DNA of 45,658 nt. Origin: Treponema sp. (lineage in GTDB: Bacteria > Spirochaetota > Spirochaetia > Treponematales > Treponemataceae). The translations under genes were made by a program, and so were the position numbers. Where the stretch lies: positions 1 through 45,658 of the forward strand of contig JAEDCY010000020.1 in the NCBI GenBank assembly GCA_016293915.1, given 5' to 3'. Of the stretch, positions 33,163 through 41,462 are shown one piece after another. The notes under the pieces are model-generated. The model made no database searches. It was not told the DNA's origin and worked only from the letters and a program-made list of their open reading frames with translations. The number at the start of each line of letters is the position of its first letter. The first letter of the stretch is position 1.

Positions 33163-33786
33163 CTATAAATTACAGAAGTTCTCTATTATCTTCAGTCCAG
33201 TCACACCACTTTTTTCCGGGTGGAACTGGCAGGCAAAAACATTTCCTTTCTGAATTACAGCCGGAACTTTAATACCGTATTCTGCGCTTGCCTTAACTAC
33301 CGAACGGTCGTTAGGACAAATCACAAAGGAATGAACAAAGTAAACATCAGAATCATTTTTAATTCCGGCAAGGATAGGGCAGTCACCGTTTTCAAAAGTA
33401 ATGTTATTCCAGCCCATATGAGGAACCTTGATTTTATCTTCCTTCATTTTTGGCTCTATCGTATAAAAATGTTTGATTTCGCCTTCTACAAGACCAAGAC
33501 ATTTAGCGTCGCCTTCTTCTGAATGCTCAAAAATAATTTGCGAGCCGACACAGATTCCAAGCAAAGGCTTTCCGCCAGCAGTCTGCTCGCGCACAAATAC
33601 ATCAAAGCCGCTTTTTTTCAATTCAGCCATAGCGTAGGCATCGTCGCCGTCACCGGGGAACATAAAGCGGTCGCAGTCTTTCAATTCAGAAGGATTTTTA
33701 GAACGGATATAAGGAATCTTCAGATAGTCCAGAGCCCGCTCCAGACTTGTGATATTTCCCGCATTAAAATCAATAATTCCAACCAT
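33163..33786 (-). CDS. hisH: Imidazole glycerol phosphate synthase, glutaminase subunit
   Basis: This is a class I glutamine amidotransferase that feeds ammonia to HisF, 207 residues from the ATG at 33786 (MVGIIDFNAGN). The nucleophile Cys is in LLGICVGSQIIF, and the His-Glu pair is in ACQFHPEKSG. An oxyanion-strand segment PHMGWNN is present. A longer upstream reading frame adds residues unlike the family and was not used. Confidence 0.93.
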   Translation of the reverse strand: MVGIIDFNAGNITSLERALDYLKIPYIRSKNPSELKDCDRFMFPGDGDDAYAMAELKKSGFDVFVREQTAGGKPLLGICVGSQIIFEHSEEGDAKCLGLVEGEIKHFYTIEPKMKEDKIKVPHMGWNNITFENGDCPILAGIKNDSDVYFVHSFVICPNDRSVVKASAEYGIKVPAVIQKGNVFACQFHPEKSGVTGLKIIENFCNL

Positions 33787-33887
33787 GTTTCTGATTATAG
33801 AAAAATTTACGAGGATTGGGAACACTGATAAAAAAAAAATATACCGCGGAGTAGAAAATGACTGACGACAACAAGCCAACTATCGAA

Positions 33888-33931
33888 AATCCTTTAAAAA
33901 CCGGGCTGCGACAGCGGGCCGGTTTAGGATT
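33888..33931 (+). repeat. 44-nt covarying stem-loop repeat, copy 3
   Basis: AATCC and GGATT replace the GAACC and GGTTC outer arms of the other copies. The inner stem reads AAACCGGGCTGC, loop GACA, GCGGGCCGGTTT. The length is again exactly 44, and the G-G mismatch is in the same position. It lies between hisH and the GH43 gene. Confidence 0.8.
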
Positions 33932-34032
33932 ATCGAAAAAAAAGGCTCAAGTGGCGAGACTAGCGAGCCGCTCCCGTTGGCGACAGGCATTTTCTACGGG
34001 AGTGGTATATTTTTTTTAGATTTCATTGATTA

Positions 34033-35481
34033 TTAATCAAACGTGAATTTATCGAACTCTGCGATTATTTCTTTTGATGAAGAAAGGAACTCAAAGTAAA
34101 CAGCGCGCTTACCAATCACTCCAGCGGTGAGTGGGGCAGTAGCGGTCTTGTCGCCTTTTTTCATATCAAAGGAAGCAATCACCTTGCCCTGGTAGTTGTC
34201 TACGCGGACATTAACTGTAAGGTCTTCTTTTGCGAGAATGTCGGCAGTTACAGTTTTAGGAGTATTGTTTCCAAACTGCAGATAGCGGAAGCCAACTGTA
34301 AGTCCGTTTGTGATATCAACAATCGGAGAACTTACATTATCATCCTTTTCGTAAACAGGCTTGATGTATGCTCCGCCTGCGCCGCCGTTGTAGCCGCCCT
34401 TTGCTCCGCCATAAATATGAACCGCATAGCCTGCAGAAATCCACTTGCGGGCATCAAGACCGTTGATGTGGGCACCTTGCGAAGTCATTTCAACCGGCTC
34501 GCTTGCTACAGGCTCGCCATCCTTATAAGTAATCTTTCCGACAAAAATGCGGCCGGCCTTATCCATTGCAACATCAACCGGCTCAAGCATTGCCTGGCGG
34601 GCATACTCATCAGTTCCAATCTGGCGGTGGTAGAAAATGTACCACTGGCCGTTAACTTCCATAAGGCTTCCGTGGTTGTTACCCCAGCGGTAGCTCATCT
34701 GATTTTTGCCGTCCGGGCCCGGGAGAATCTCGCCGCCGTTAAAGCTGATGTCTCCGCCCATCTTGTATTCTCCAAGCGGGCTGTCTGAATATTTATAAGA
34801 CAAGAAACCGTTACAGTCTTCATAAACACCATACTGTGGCTGGTGAGTGTAGTAACGCTTAGAATAAATGTAAACATATTTTCCAAAAAGCTTACGAGGA
34901 GAAGAGGCTTCGAAGAAAGCATCATTTTCATCTTCCATATTATCTTTTGGAGACCATGGCGCAATACAGTGTTTTACGACATTTTCCCGTAAGGTTTCCT
35001 TTTTGATTGTTGCCATGTCTTCGTTGAGCTCGGCCCAGTATTGCTTGCAGAAACCCCAGAAGGCATAAACGCGGCCATCATCATCAACAAGAATTCCCGG
35101 GTCAAAGCCAAGCTCTGTTTTTACAGGATTAGTAAAAGGACCTGCCGGATTTTTACTTGTTGCAAGCATGATTCGTGAGCCCTTAGCCTCTGCCGCATAC
35201 ATATAAAAAGTATCACCCTTTTGAACAACATCAGGAGCATAGAGAATGCCGCCGTCTGTTGCAGTGTAGCAGACACCGTGACACTTCCAGTTAGTCAAAT
35301 CATCAACCGGAGCCGACCATACAACCTGGTCAGGGCCGCAGTATTCAGTTTTTACAGTATCGTGTGAACCGTAAAGGTAAACGCGTTTTTCACCCTTGTA
35401 TTCAAAAACACGAGGTTCTCCATCAGGAACATGCTCCCAAAATGGCATGTAAGGATTTGCACCGTGGATATATTCTTTCAT
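34033..35481 (-). CDS. Glycoside hydrolase family 43 protein
   Basis: The 482-residue protein fits a five-bladed GH43 catalytic domain (about 1-320) plus a C-terminal beta-sandwich resembling CBM6. Family features: the opening ANPYMPFWEHVPDGEPRV, LYAPDVVQKGDTFYMYAAE, GFDPGILVDDDGRVYAFWG and the putative general-acid region NDAFFEASSPRK. GH43 enzymes cleave arabinose or xylose linkages. There is no signal peptide, so it should act on imported oligosaccharides in the cytoplasm. AGGAAGG precedes the ATG. The substrate cannot be assigned. Confidence 0.85.
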   Translation of the reverse strand: MKEYIHGANPYMPFWEHVPDGEPRVFEYKGEKRVYLYGSHDTVKTEYCGPDQVVWSAPVDDLTNWKCHGVCYTATDGGILYAPDVVQKGDTFYMYAAEAKGSRIMLATSKNPAGPFTNPVKTELGFDPGILVDDDGRVYAFWGFCKQYWAELNEDMATIKKETLRENVVKHCIAPWSPKDNMEDENDAFFEASSPRKLFGKYVYIYSKRYYTHQPQYGVYEDCNGFLSYKYSDSPLGEYKMGGDISFNGGEILPGPDGKNQMSYRWGNNHGSLMEVNGQWYIFYHRQIGTDEYARQAMLEPVDVAMDKAGRIFVGKITYKDGEPVASEPVEMTSQGAHINGLDARKWISAGYAVHIYGGAKGGYNGGAGGAYIKPVYEKDDNVSSPIVDITNGLTVGFRYLQFGNNTPKTVTADILAKEDLTVNVRVDNYQGKVIASFDMKKGDKTATAPLTAGVIGKRAVYFEFLSSSKEIIAEFDKFTFD

Positions 35482-35568
35482 TTTTTTCCTTCCTGTTATG
35501 CTTTTATGTTAAAGGTTTTATATAGGATAAAGAAGAATGTGGAATATTTCAATATACTTTGGCTGTAG

Positions 35569-35702
35569 AATCTGATGAATATCTGCATTATAAATAAAAT
35601 GAAGAAAAAGTTCTGGCTCCCGGTCACGGTTTTGTACCACGAAGCCGTGACCGGGAGCCATAGTTTTTATATTTTATTTATAATACAGTAGTCCATCAGA
35701 TT
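35569..35702. repeat. 134-bp nested inverted repeat (large hairpin 2)
   Basis: Matched arms from outside in: AATCTGATG (35569-35577) with CATCAGATT (35694-35702); ATTATAAATAAAAT (35587-35600) with ATTTTATTTATAAT (35671-35684); GGCTCCCGGTCACGG (35615-35629) with CCGTGACCGGGAGCC (35645-35659). Gaps are nearly symmetric (9/9 and 14/11). It lies between divergent genes. Confidence 0.85.
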
Positions 35703-35756
35703 TTTGACATTAAAAAAGTATTGAAGAATCCAACTTCTTTATCCGATATAAAAACT

Positions 35757-35999
35757 ATGACAATAAAAGATTATATCCCGTTAATTTTAGGTGTTCTCAA
35801 AGATTTTCGCGTAATTGGAACCGTTATTGTCATGATTCTTGTAATTGAATTTGCAAAATTCGTAACAACTTATCGAAAAAAGCCTCCAAAGCCAAAGAAT
35901 AAAAAAGCTCCAAAAGCAGCTCCTGCACCAAAAGCCGATGAAAAGAAAGACGAAAAATCGGCAGAAGGCGAAGGTGATGCCGGCGCAGAAAAAAAATAA
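35757..35999 (+). CDS. Small single-span membrane protein with Lys/Pro/Ala-rich tail
   Basis: The product has about 80 residues from the ATG at 35757: a hydrophobic segment (VIGTVIVMILVIEFAKFV), then a low-complexity cytoplasmic tail (KKPPKPKNKKAPKAAPAPKA) ending in acidic residues. No domain is recognised. TATAAA lies 4 bases before the ATG. An in-frame TTG at 35721 would add 12 residues. The function is unknown. Confidence 0.6.
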   Translation: MTIKDYIPLILGVLKDFRVIGTVIVMILVIEFAKFVTTYRKKPPKPKNKKAPKAAPAPKADEKKDEKSAEGEGDAGAEKK

Positions 36000-36064
36000 T
36001 AAAAAATCTCAAAAATAAAGGTTTAGATTTCCTGAAATCGCAAAACGCGTACCATATTATATAT

Positions 36065-37621
36065 ATGGAAATTCAAGAATCAATAAAAGAAGAAATCGAA
36101 GAAATATCAGATGATTTTGTAACTCAGACCGCCTGGAAGAATTTCGGCATAAAATATCTTTATCCATGGCAGCGGCTTGTTGTGGCAAATATACTGGAAG
36201 CTTATGACTATCATAAAAACTCAGCAGAATATGAAGATGAAGGCGATACTGATGATTCCTTTTGTAAAGGTCGTCAGATTGTATTACTTCCTACAGGGGC
36301 TGGAAAGTCACTGTGCTTCCAGATTCCGGCTCTTTTACTGGACGGACCATCTTTAATAATCTATCCGCTCCTTGCTTTGATGACAGATCAGCAGCGACGA
36401 ATGGAAGAGGGGAGTTTGCGAAGTGTTACCTTCCGTGGAGGTCAGAGCGAAGAGGAACGTCAGGAAAACTTCCGTAAAATCCGTGAGGGAGCACAGATAA
36501 TTCTTGCGAATCCGGAAGTGCTTCAAAGTCAAAGCCTTTTGAATCAGTTAAAAGAAGTTGGAATCAAGCATATTGCAATTGATGAAGCTCATTGTGTTTC
36601 TGAATGGGGAGACTCTTTCCGTCCGGCTTATCTTGGGCTTGGAAATGTAATCAAGGAGATTAATCCACCTGTGATTACTGCTTTTACAGCAACGGCTTCT
36701 CCAGAGGTACTGTCACGTGTAGCTGAGATTTTATTTGACGGTCAGGCCCACGTGGTAAGAAGTGAAAGTGACCGAAAAAATATCATTTATTATGTACGAT
36801 ATGCTGCTGCCAAGAAAAAAGAGGCTTTACTGCTGGCGAAAACTGAACAGAGACCGATGATAATTTTTTGCGGAACCCGTAACAAAGCAGAAGATATGGC
36901 ACGTGAACTCAATTTATGTTTTGGAGATGGCTTTGCCCGTTTTTATCATGCAGGTTTAGACAAAGCCGAAAAAGATGAAACTGAAAAATGGTTTTACGAC
37001 AGTACAGACGGAATCCTTTGTGCAACCTGTGCCTACGGAATGGGTGTGGATAAAAAGAATATAAAAACGGTTGTTCATATTGAAGCTTCTGCAACTGCTG
37101 AGGCCTATATTCAGGAAGCAGGACGTGGAGGCCGTGACGGCAGTATAGCTAAAGCGATTTTGTTGTGGAGTCCGGAAGATTCGCTTAATTACTCGGTTTT
37201 CAAAAAAGGCTCGCGGGAAGCAGCCTTGCGCGAATTTGCTGAAACAGATACCTGCCGCCGTCAGGTTTTGCTGGATGCACTTGGGGCAGAGCAGGCAGTC
37301 TGCAGTGGCTGTGATTTGTGTGATGCGCGCAGAAATAAAACTGAAGGTAAAAAACTTCCTAAGTCCGCGCCTTCCGACTGGCTGCAGGCTTACGAAATAA
37401 TCCGCAAAGCCCGCAATTATTATTCCGAAGAAGACATAGAAACAGAACTATCTGAAAGAATGAATTCCCGTACCCGCCAGCTCCTCGGCTTAAACATCTG
37501 GACCCACAAAGACACAGTAGAAGTAGTAAAACAGTTGAAAGATTCCGGAAGAATTGAACTAGATAATTTTTTATGGAAAGGCAGATTGCGAATCAGAAAG
37601 AATAAAAAAAGAGTGAAGTGA
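36065..37621 (+). CDS. recQ: RecQ-family ATP-dependent DNA helicase
   Basis: This is a 3'-5' superfamily 2 helicase, 518 residues. Motif I is LPTGAGKSLCFQIPALL, the DEAH box is in AIDEAHCVSEWGDSFRPAY, then TAFTATASPEV, IIFCGTRNKAEDMA, and VHIEASATAEAYIQEAGRGG with motif VI. The zinc-binding Cys cluster (TCRRQVLL, CSGCDLCD) is present, but no HRDC domain. A 35-residue acidic insert before motif I is unusual. TATTAT lies 4 bases before the ATG and no ribosome site is visible. Confidence 0.85.
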   Translation: MEIQESIKEEIEEISDDFVTQTAWKNFGIKYLYPWQRLVVANILEAYDYHKNSAEYEDEGDTDDSFCKGRQIVLLPTGAGKSLCFQIPALLLDGPSLIIYPLLALMTDQQRRMEEGSLRSVTFRGGQSEEERQENFRKIREGAQIILANPEVLQSQSLLNQLKEVGIKHIAIDEAHCVSEWGDSFRPAYLGLGNVIKEINPPVITAFTATASPEVLSRVAEILFDGQAHVVRSESDRKNIIYYVRYAAAKKKEALLLAKTEQRPMIIFCGTRNKAEDMARELNLCFGDGFARFYHAGLDKAEKDETEKWFYDSTDGILCATCAYGMGVDKKNIKTVVHIEASATAEAYIQEAGRGGRDGSIAKAILLWSPEDSLNYSVFKKGSREAALREFAETDTCRRQVLLDALGAEQAVCSGCDLCDARRNKTEGKKLPKSAPSDWLQAYEIIRKARNYYSEEDIETELSERMNSRTRQLLGLNIWTHKDTVEVVKQLKDSGRIELDNFLWKGRLRIRKNKKRVK

Positions 37622-37643
37622 AAAAAATAATTAACGAAATCCT

Positions 37644-37879
37644 AAAAAATCTAACGGGCTTCCGCTGCACCGATCGCAAAACTGCGGGCGAGCTGGTTTT
37701 GACTGGAAATTAATACAAAACATTCCTACGGAGTGAAAAATGGCCTTTGACAACATCATCCCCGTTGGCAAAGGTCATTTTTCACGGGAGTGGGAATGTT
37801 TTGTATTCTACACGGCTAAGCGCCAAATACCCCTCGATGCAGTTTTGCATCGGTTCCGCTCACGCCCGTTAGATTTTTT
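37644..37879. repeat. 236-bp nested inverted repeat (large hairpin 3)
   Basis: Arms from outside in: AAAAAATCTAACGGGC (37644-37659) with GCCCGTTAGATTTTTT (37864-37879); a GCAAAACTGC region near 37676-37685 with GCAGTTTTGC near 37839-37848; AATACAAAACATTCC (37712-37726) with GGAATGTTTTGTATT (37793-37807); GTGAAAAATGGCCTTTG (37733-37749) with CAAAGGTCATTTTTCAC (37769-37785). It sits between the convergent recQ and ompA-type genes with A6 and T6 outer ends, so it could also end transcription from both sides. Confidence 0.85.
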
Positions 37880-37886
37880 AAGTTTT

Positions 37887-39158
37887 TCAGTCCATAATTG
37901 TGATTTCAACACGTCTGTTTTTTATTCTTCCTGCTTCCGTCTCATTGCTGGCTACCGGCTCTGTGGATCCCTTTCCCTGTGTAAACACATGATACTGATC
38001 GCGTATTCCCAGTTCTACAAGGTAAGAAGCAACTGCTTCTGCCCGGTCTTCGCTGAGTTCTTGCTGAGATTGTACTGTTCCCCGCTGTGCGCAGTGGCCG
38101 GTAATCAAAAGATCATTTGTGAACTCTTTGAGAATCTCACCAAGCTTTTTAATCTTTTTCTTTTCTGAAGGAAGCAAAATATCAGAATCCGGTTCAAACT
38201 GAATTGCATCAAGACTGATTGTAAGTCCCTTAACTCCCTGTTTTACAGAAATGTTATCGAGCTTGTATTTTTCAACTTTTTTCTGAAGTTTTTTAAGATT
38301 GTCCTTGTCGTTGACAGATTTATATTCTGTTACTTCCCCATGAGCTGTACCACGGAATGCAAAGGTATTGTTAAAGGTATCGTATAGATAAATTACAAAC
38401 TCTTCAATGTAGTGATCCAGGTCTCCCAGTTCGTTATCCCACCAGATTTTCTGAACAGCCTGTCCCTGGGCACCTGCATAGGTACAGTCGCTGGCGGTTC
38501 CATACATATAACTGTCATACCAGTCCTGGCCGAGATTGCCATTATCTCCGGCTTCGCCTGCATCCTGAAAGAATTTATATTCAACTTCAATTATACATAA
38601 CTTTTTTCCATTGATTTCTTCATCTCCGGTATAAGTGTAAGTTGCTTTAAATGGAATTTCGATTGCTCCTTCCATATTAAAAAGTTCGCGGCAATCATGA
38701 ACTTCAAGTCCTTCACAGGTCCAGGAATCTCCAATCTTTACCGCTTCCTTACTGAAAGACGGAACGCTGCGAACTGTCGGCAGAAAGGCATTATCTGAGT
38801 CATGCAGATAACCATTTTTATCGCGATAAATTTTTACAGAATCTTCTTCACCCCAGGAAAGAGTTCTGCCTGTTGAATTGATAAAGTTGTTCTGAGTTGT
38901 CATGTAATGAGTACTTAAAAGGGCAGTGCCGTCTTTTTCTACAGCTTCAACAGTTGTTGAGGTTCGGTTTATAAACTGAGTTCTGTTATTTAATCTGCCA
39001 TTGATGTAGGCTTCTTCTTCTACGGTAGCAACATGAGAAACTGCATCTCCTTTTTTATGCCGGAATTGAAAGAGAATACCGTCCTCGGCAAAGATAAGAG
39101 TGGAAAAAAGGGTGAAAACTGAGAATGCAATTATCGATTTTCTGAACTCAATTATCAT
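37887..39158 (-). CDS. Exported OmpA-family protein
   Basis: The 423-residue protein has a signal peptide (IIAFSVFTLFSTLIFAEDG) and a large beta-rich N-terminal region. The C-terminal OmpA/MotB peptidoglycan-binding domain runs from about 310 (ISLDAIQFEPDSDILLPSEK, then LLITGHCAQRGT and LSEDRAEAVASYLVELGI, ending in RIKNRRVEITI). The conserved Asp/Arg wall-binding residues are visible in the LSEDRA and NRRVE segments. It probably links the outer membrane or periplasm to the cell wall. Confidence 0.85.
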   Translation of the reverse strand: MIIEFRKSIIAFSVFTLFSTLIFAEDGILFQFRHKKGDAVSHVATVEEEAYINGRLNNRTQFINRTSTTVEAVEKDGTALLSTHYMTTQNNFINSTGRTLSWGEEDSVKIYRDKNGYLHDSDNAFLPTVRSVPSFSKEAVKIGDSWTCEGLEVHDCRELFNMEGAIEIPFKATYTYTGDEEINGKKLCIIEVEYKFFQDAGEAGDNGNLGQDWYDSYMYGTASDCTYAGAQGQAVQKIWWDNELGDLDHYIEEFVIYLYDTFNNTFAFRGTAHGEVTEYKSVNDKDNLKKLQKKVEKYKLDNISVKQGVKGLTISLDAIQFEPDSDILLPSEKKKIKKLGEILKEFTNDLLITGHCAQRGTVQSQQELSEDRAEAVASYLVELGIRDQYHVFTQGKGSTEPVASNETEAGRIKNRRVEITIMD

Positions 39159-39221
39159 AAAAAGTATTCCTCCTGAAACATACTCTTTAATATATCGGCA
39201 AATTCATTGTATATTGTAAAA

Positions 39222-39641
39222 ATGATTACAGAGATTTTAAGTTACATAAAAAATACAGCTGCGGCAGTGCCTGTGCCAGCTGCAATACTTATTGCGATTC
39301 TCATTCTTTTTTTTATTATTCAGACAATCAGACTCCATCGCAATCATTCCTCCCTGCGCCAGGATGCAATCAAGCGTTCGCGCTCAGTAATTGGCGGCCA
39401 GCTTGCTGAACAGGTTGCTCCTTTCTTACCTGGTTTTCCATGCCATCCCGGAGATGCCCGTTTTATAGGAAAGCCGGTTGATTTCATAGCATTCCCCGGC
39501 CTCACAGAAGACAATGAGGTTCATGAAGTTCTTTTGATAGAGGTAAAAACCGGAAAATCAAACCTGAGCGGCCGCGAACGGGAAATAAAACGGGCTGTTG
39601 CCGAAGGCCGTGTAAGGTATGTTGAGTATAGGGTAGAATAG
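39222..39641 (+). CDS. Predicted Holliday-junction-resolvase-like endonuclease, membrane-anchored
   Basis: The product has about 139 residues from the ATG at 39222. An N-terminal membrane span (AAILIAILILFFIIQTI) is followed by the Endonuc_Holl pattern: RSVIGGQLAEQVAPFLPGF, then DARFIGKPVDFIAFPGL, LLIEVKTGKSNLSGRE, and GRVRYVEYRVE. Asp, Glu and Lys of DFIAF and EVKTG form a PD-(D/E)XK-like site. The family's role is unproven. TATATT is 6 bases before the ATG. The stop codon overlaps the first base of a GTCAT-type repeat. Confidence 0.8.
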   Translation: MITEILSYIKNTAAAVPVPAAILIAILILFFIIQTIRLHRNHSSLRQDAIKRSRSVIGGQLAEQVAPFLPGFPCHPGDARFIGKPVDFIAFPGLTEDNEVHEVLLIEVKTGKSNLSGREREIKRAVAEGRVRYVEYRVE

Positions 39642-39700
39642 ATCCCGAAACGAGTCCGGGATGACGGTGTATCTTCGAGATGTCGGTGTATCTTCGGGAT
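39641..39700. repeat. GTCAT-type repeat followed by a 19-bp tandem duplication
   Basis: GATCCCGAAACGAG with TCCGGGATGAC (39641-39665) is an inverted member of the GTCAT family. Two 19-base units, starting GACGGTGTATCTTCG and GTCGGTGTATCTTCG, follow at 39663-39700. Confidence 0.7.
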
Positions 39701-39711
39701 TTCGGAAATGC

Positions 39712-41382
39712 CTAATTCTTCAAAAGTGCATTTACATCACCTGCAAGATATGCATCGCAAAGGTGATATGGCATAGGCTTTCCTCGTAAAAAGCCCTGAA
39801 CAAAGTTACAGCGGAACTGATTAAGCATATCCAGCTGTTCATTGTTTTCAACTCCTTCTGCAATTGTTTCAAGGCCCATTTTTTCTACCATATCGATAAT
39901 AGAACGTGTAATAGTTGCCTGAACACCATCTGCTGAAGTGATATCATTAATAAATGCTTTATCAATTTTAAGAGTATTCAAAGGAAGCATCTGAAGATAG
40001 CTCAAAGAAGAATAGCCTGTACCAAAGTCATCGAGAGAAACGCGAAGTCCCATAGCTTTTATCTTACGAAGCTTATCAATTGCATCTTCCATGTTATTAA
40101 TCATTACACCTTCAGTGATTTCAACTTCAAGAAGGCTCGGATCAACTTTGAAAGTTTCAATCATATCAGCAAGTTCTTCAACAAAGCCGTCACTAAGCAG
40201 CTGAATTGGTGAAACATTTACAGAAATAATTCCGTTAAAATTATATTTTGCCTGCCAGGTTTTTAGTGTATTAATTGCGGTGTACAAAACCCATCTTCCA
40301 ATCGGAATAATAAGGCCTGTTTCTTCTGCCAGAGGAATGAAAGCAGAAGGAGAAATGCTTCCTAGTTCTTCATCATCCCATCTGATAAGTGCTTCAAAGC
40401 CTCGGAGCTTACCAGTCTGAATATCAAACTGCGGCTGATAATACTGCGTAAAACTGCTTTCGAGAAGGGCAGCATTCATTCTTGTCTGAATTGTCAGGTG
40501 CTGGATGAAAACTCTCTGCATTTCAGGTTCAAAGTATATGAAACTGTTCTTTCCATTTTTCTTTGCATAATGCACAGCCATATCTGCAAAACGGATTAAT
40601 TCATCTTTTTGTTCTGTATTTGTAGGGAAGATAGAAATACCACCAGAAACTGAAATCTGCTTCAACTGGAAGGCATCAAAAATACAATCTATAAAATTTA
40701 CAAGTGAATCATTTGATTCAAAGTTTGTAATAATTACTGCAAATTCATCATCACCATAGCGGAAAATCTGAATATATTCTCTCTGGAACTGTTTTAAAAC
40801 ATCAGCAACATCAAGAATTATCTTATCTCCGGCCTGACTTCCCAAAGAATCATTAATATTCTGCAGGTTATCAATATCAATAACAAGAAGGGCTGCGTAG
40901 TATTTTTTAAATCTTGCTGTTTCAAGAGTAATGGCAAAAGCATCTGCAAAGCCTGTACGGTTTGAAAAGCCTGTCATCGGGTCTGTAATGAGGGTCTTTT
41001 TTAGTTTTCTGTAATATTCGCGTTCAGAAGTAATGTTTATAAAAGTGATAATTATGTACTTTTCCTCCGGCAGCCATTTCATTTCAATTTTGTACCAGGC
41101 TTGAGTTGAAGGAGAAAAGTATTTTACATCTTCATAAAAACGGCCTGCTATGGCATCGAGTGCCATCTTAAACCAGGGAATGTCAGAAGTAATGTTCATG
41201 GAAAAGTCAGACCATTTAGGCTTATTCTGAATTACAAAGCCAGCTACCTTTTTAACTTCTTCATTTGTATAGATTATATCAAAATCTGTAATTTTTCCGG
41301 ATTTGTCTTTTATTGGAGTTGCTGCTACGACTGGCGCAGCTATATTATCGAGTATGGAAGAAATGTTTACGCTCATTTTCAA
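39712..41382 (-). CDS. GGDEF-EAL protein, probable cyclic-di-GMP phosphodiesterase
   Basis: This is a cytoplasmic c-di-GMP enzyme, 556 residues. A PAS-like sensor comes first (about 1-125), then a GGDEF domain, then an EAL domain. The GGDEF signature is altered to FRYGDDEF, with Asp in place of the second Gly, so synthase activity is doubtful. The EAL domain has its key residues: FEALIRW, NVSPIQL, VEITEG, LDDFGTGYSSLSYL, LKIDKAF and AEGVEN. It should therefore degrade c-di-GMP, which in treponemes affects motility and attachment. There is no membrane span. Confidence 0.88.
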   Translation of the reverse strand: MKMSVNISSILDNIAAPVVAATPIKDKSGKITDFDIIYTNEEVKKVAGFVIQNKPKWSDFSMNITSDIPWFKMALDAIAGRFYEDVKYFSPSTQAWYKIEMKWLPEEKYIIITFINITSEREYYRKLKKTLITDPMTGFSNRTGFADAFAITLETARFKKYYAALLVIDIDNLQNINDSLGSQAGDKIILDVADVLKQFQREYIQIFRYGDDEFAVIITNFESNDSLVNFIDCIFDAFQLKQISVSGGISIFPTNTEQKDELIRFADMAVHYAKKNGKNSFIYFEPEMQRVFIQHLTIQTRMNAALLESSFTQYYQPQFDIQTGKLRGFEALIRWDDEELGSISPSAFIPLAEETGLIIPIGRWVLYTAINTLKTWQAKYNFNGIISVNVSPIQLLSDGFVEELADMIETFKVDPSLLEVEITEGVMINNMEDAIDKLRKIKAMGLRVSLDDFGTGYSSLSYLQMLPLNTLKIDKAFINDITSADGVQATITRSIIDMVEKMGLETIAEGVENNEQLDMLNQFRCNFVQGFLRGKPMPYHLCDAYLAGDVNALLKN

Positions 41383-41462
41383 CCTGCTATAACAATTTTT
41401 TAATTTCCCCTCTCGGTATCATTATTATAGTAAGGCTAAAATGAGCATAAGTCAAATAATTT

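Noticed and set aside
32279..33786. HisH/HisF as an LPS-type amidotransferase pair
   Set aside because: Motifs fit the histidine enzymes and no surface-sugar genes are adjacent; the isolated position alone is not enough.
37740..38168. Plus-strand frame over the large hairpin and the OmpA gene end
   Set aside because: It begins inside the inverted repeat and continues antisense to the OmpA domain, with no recognisable protein pattern.
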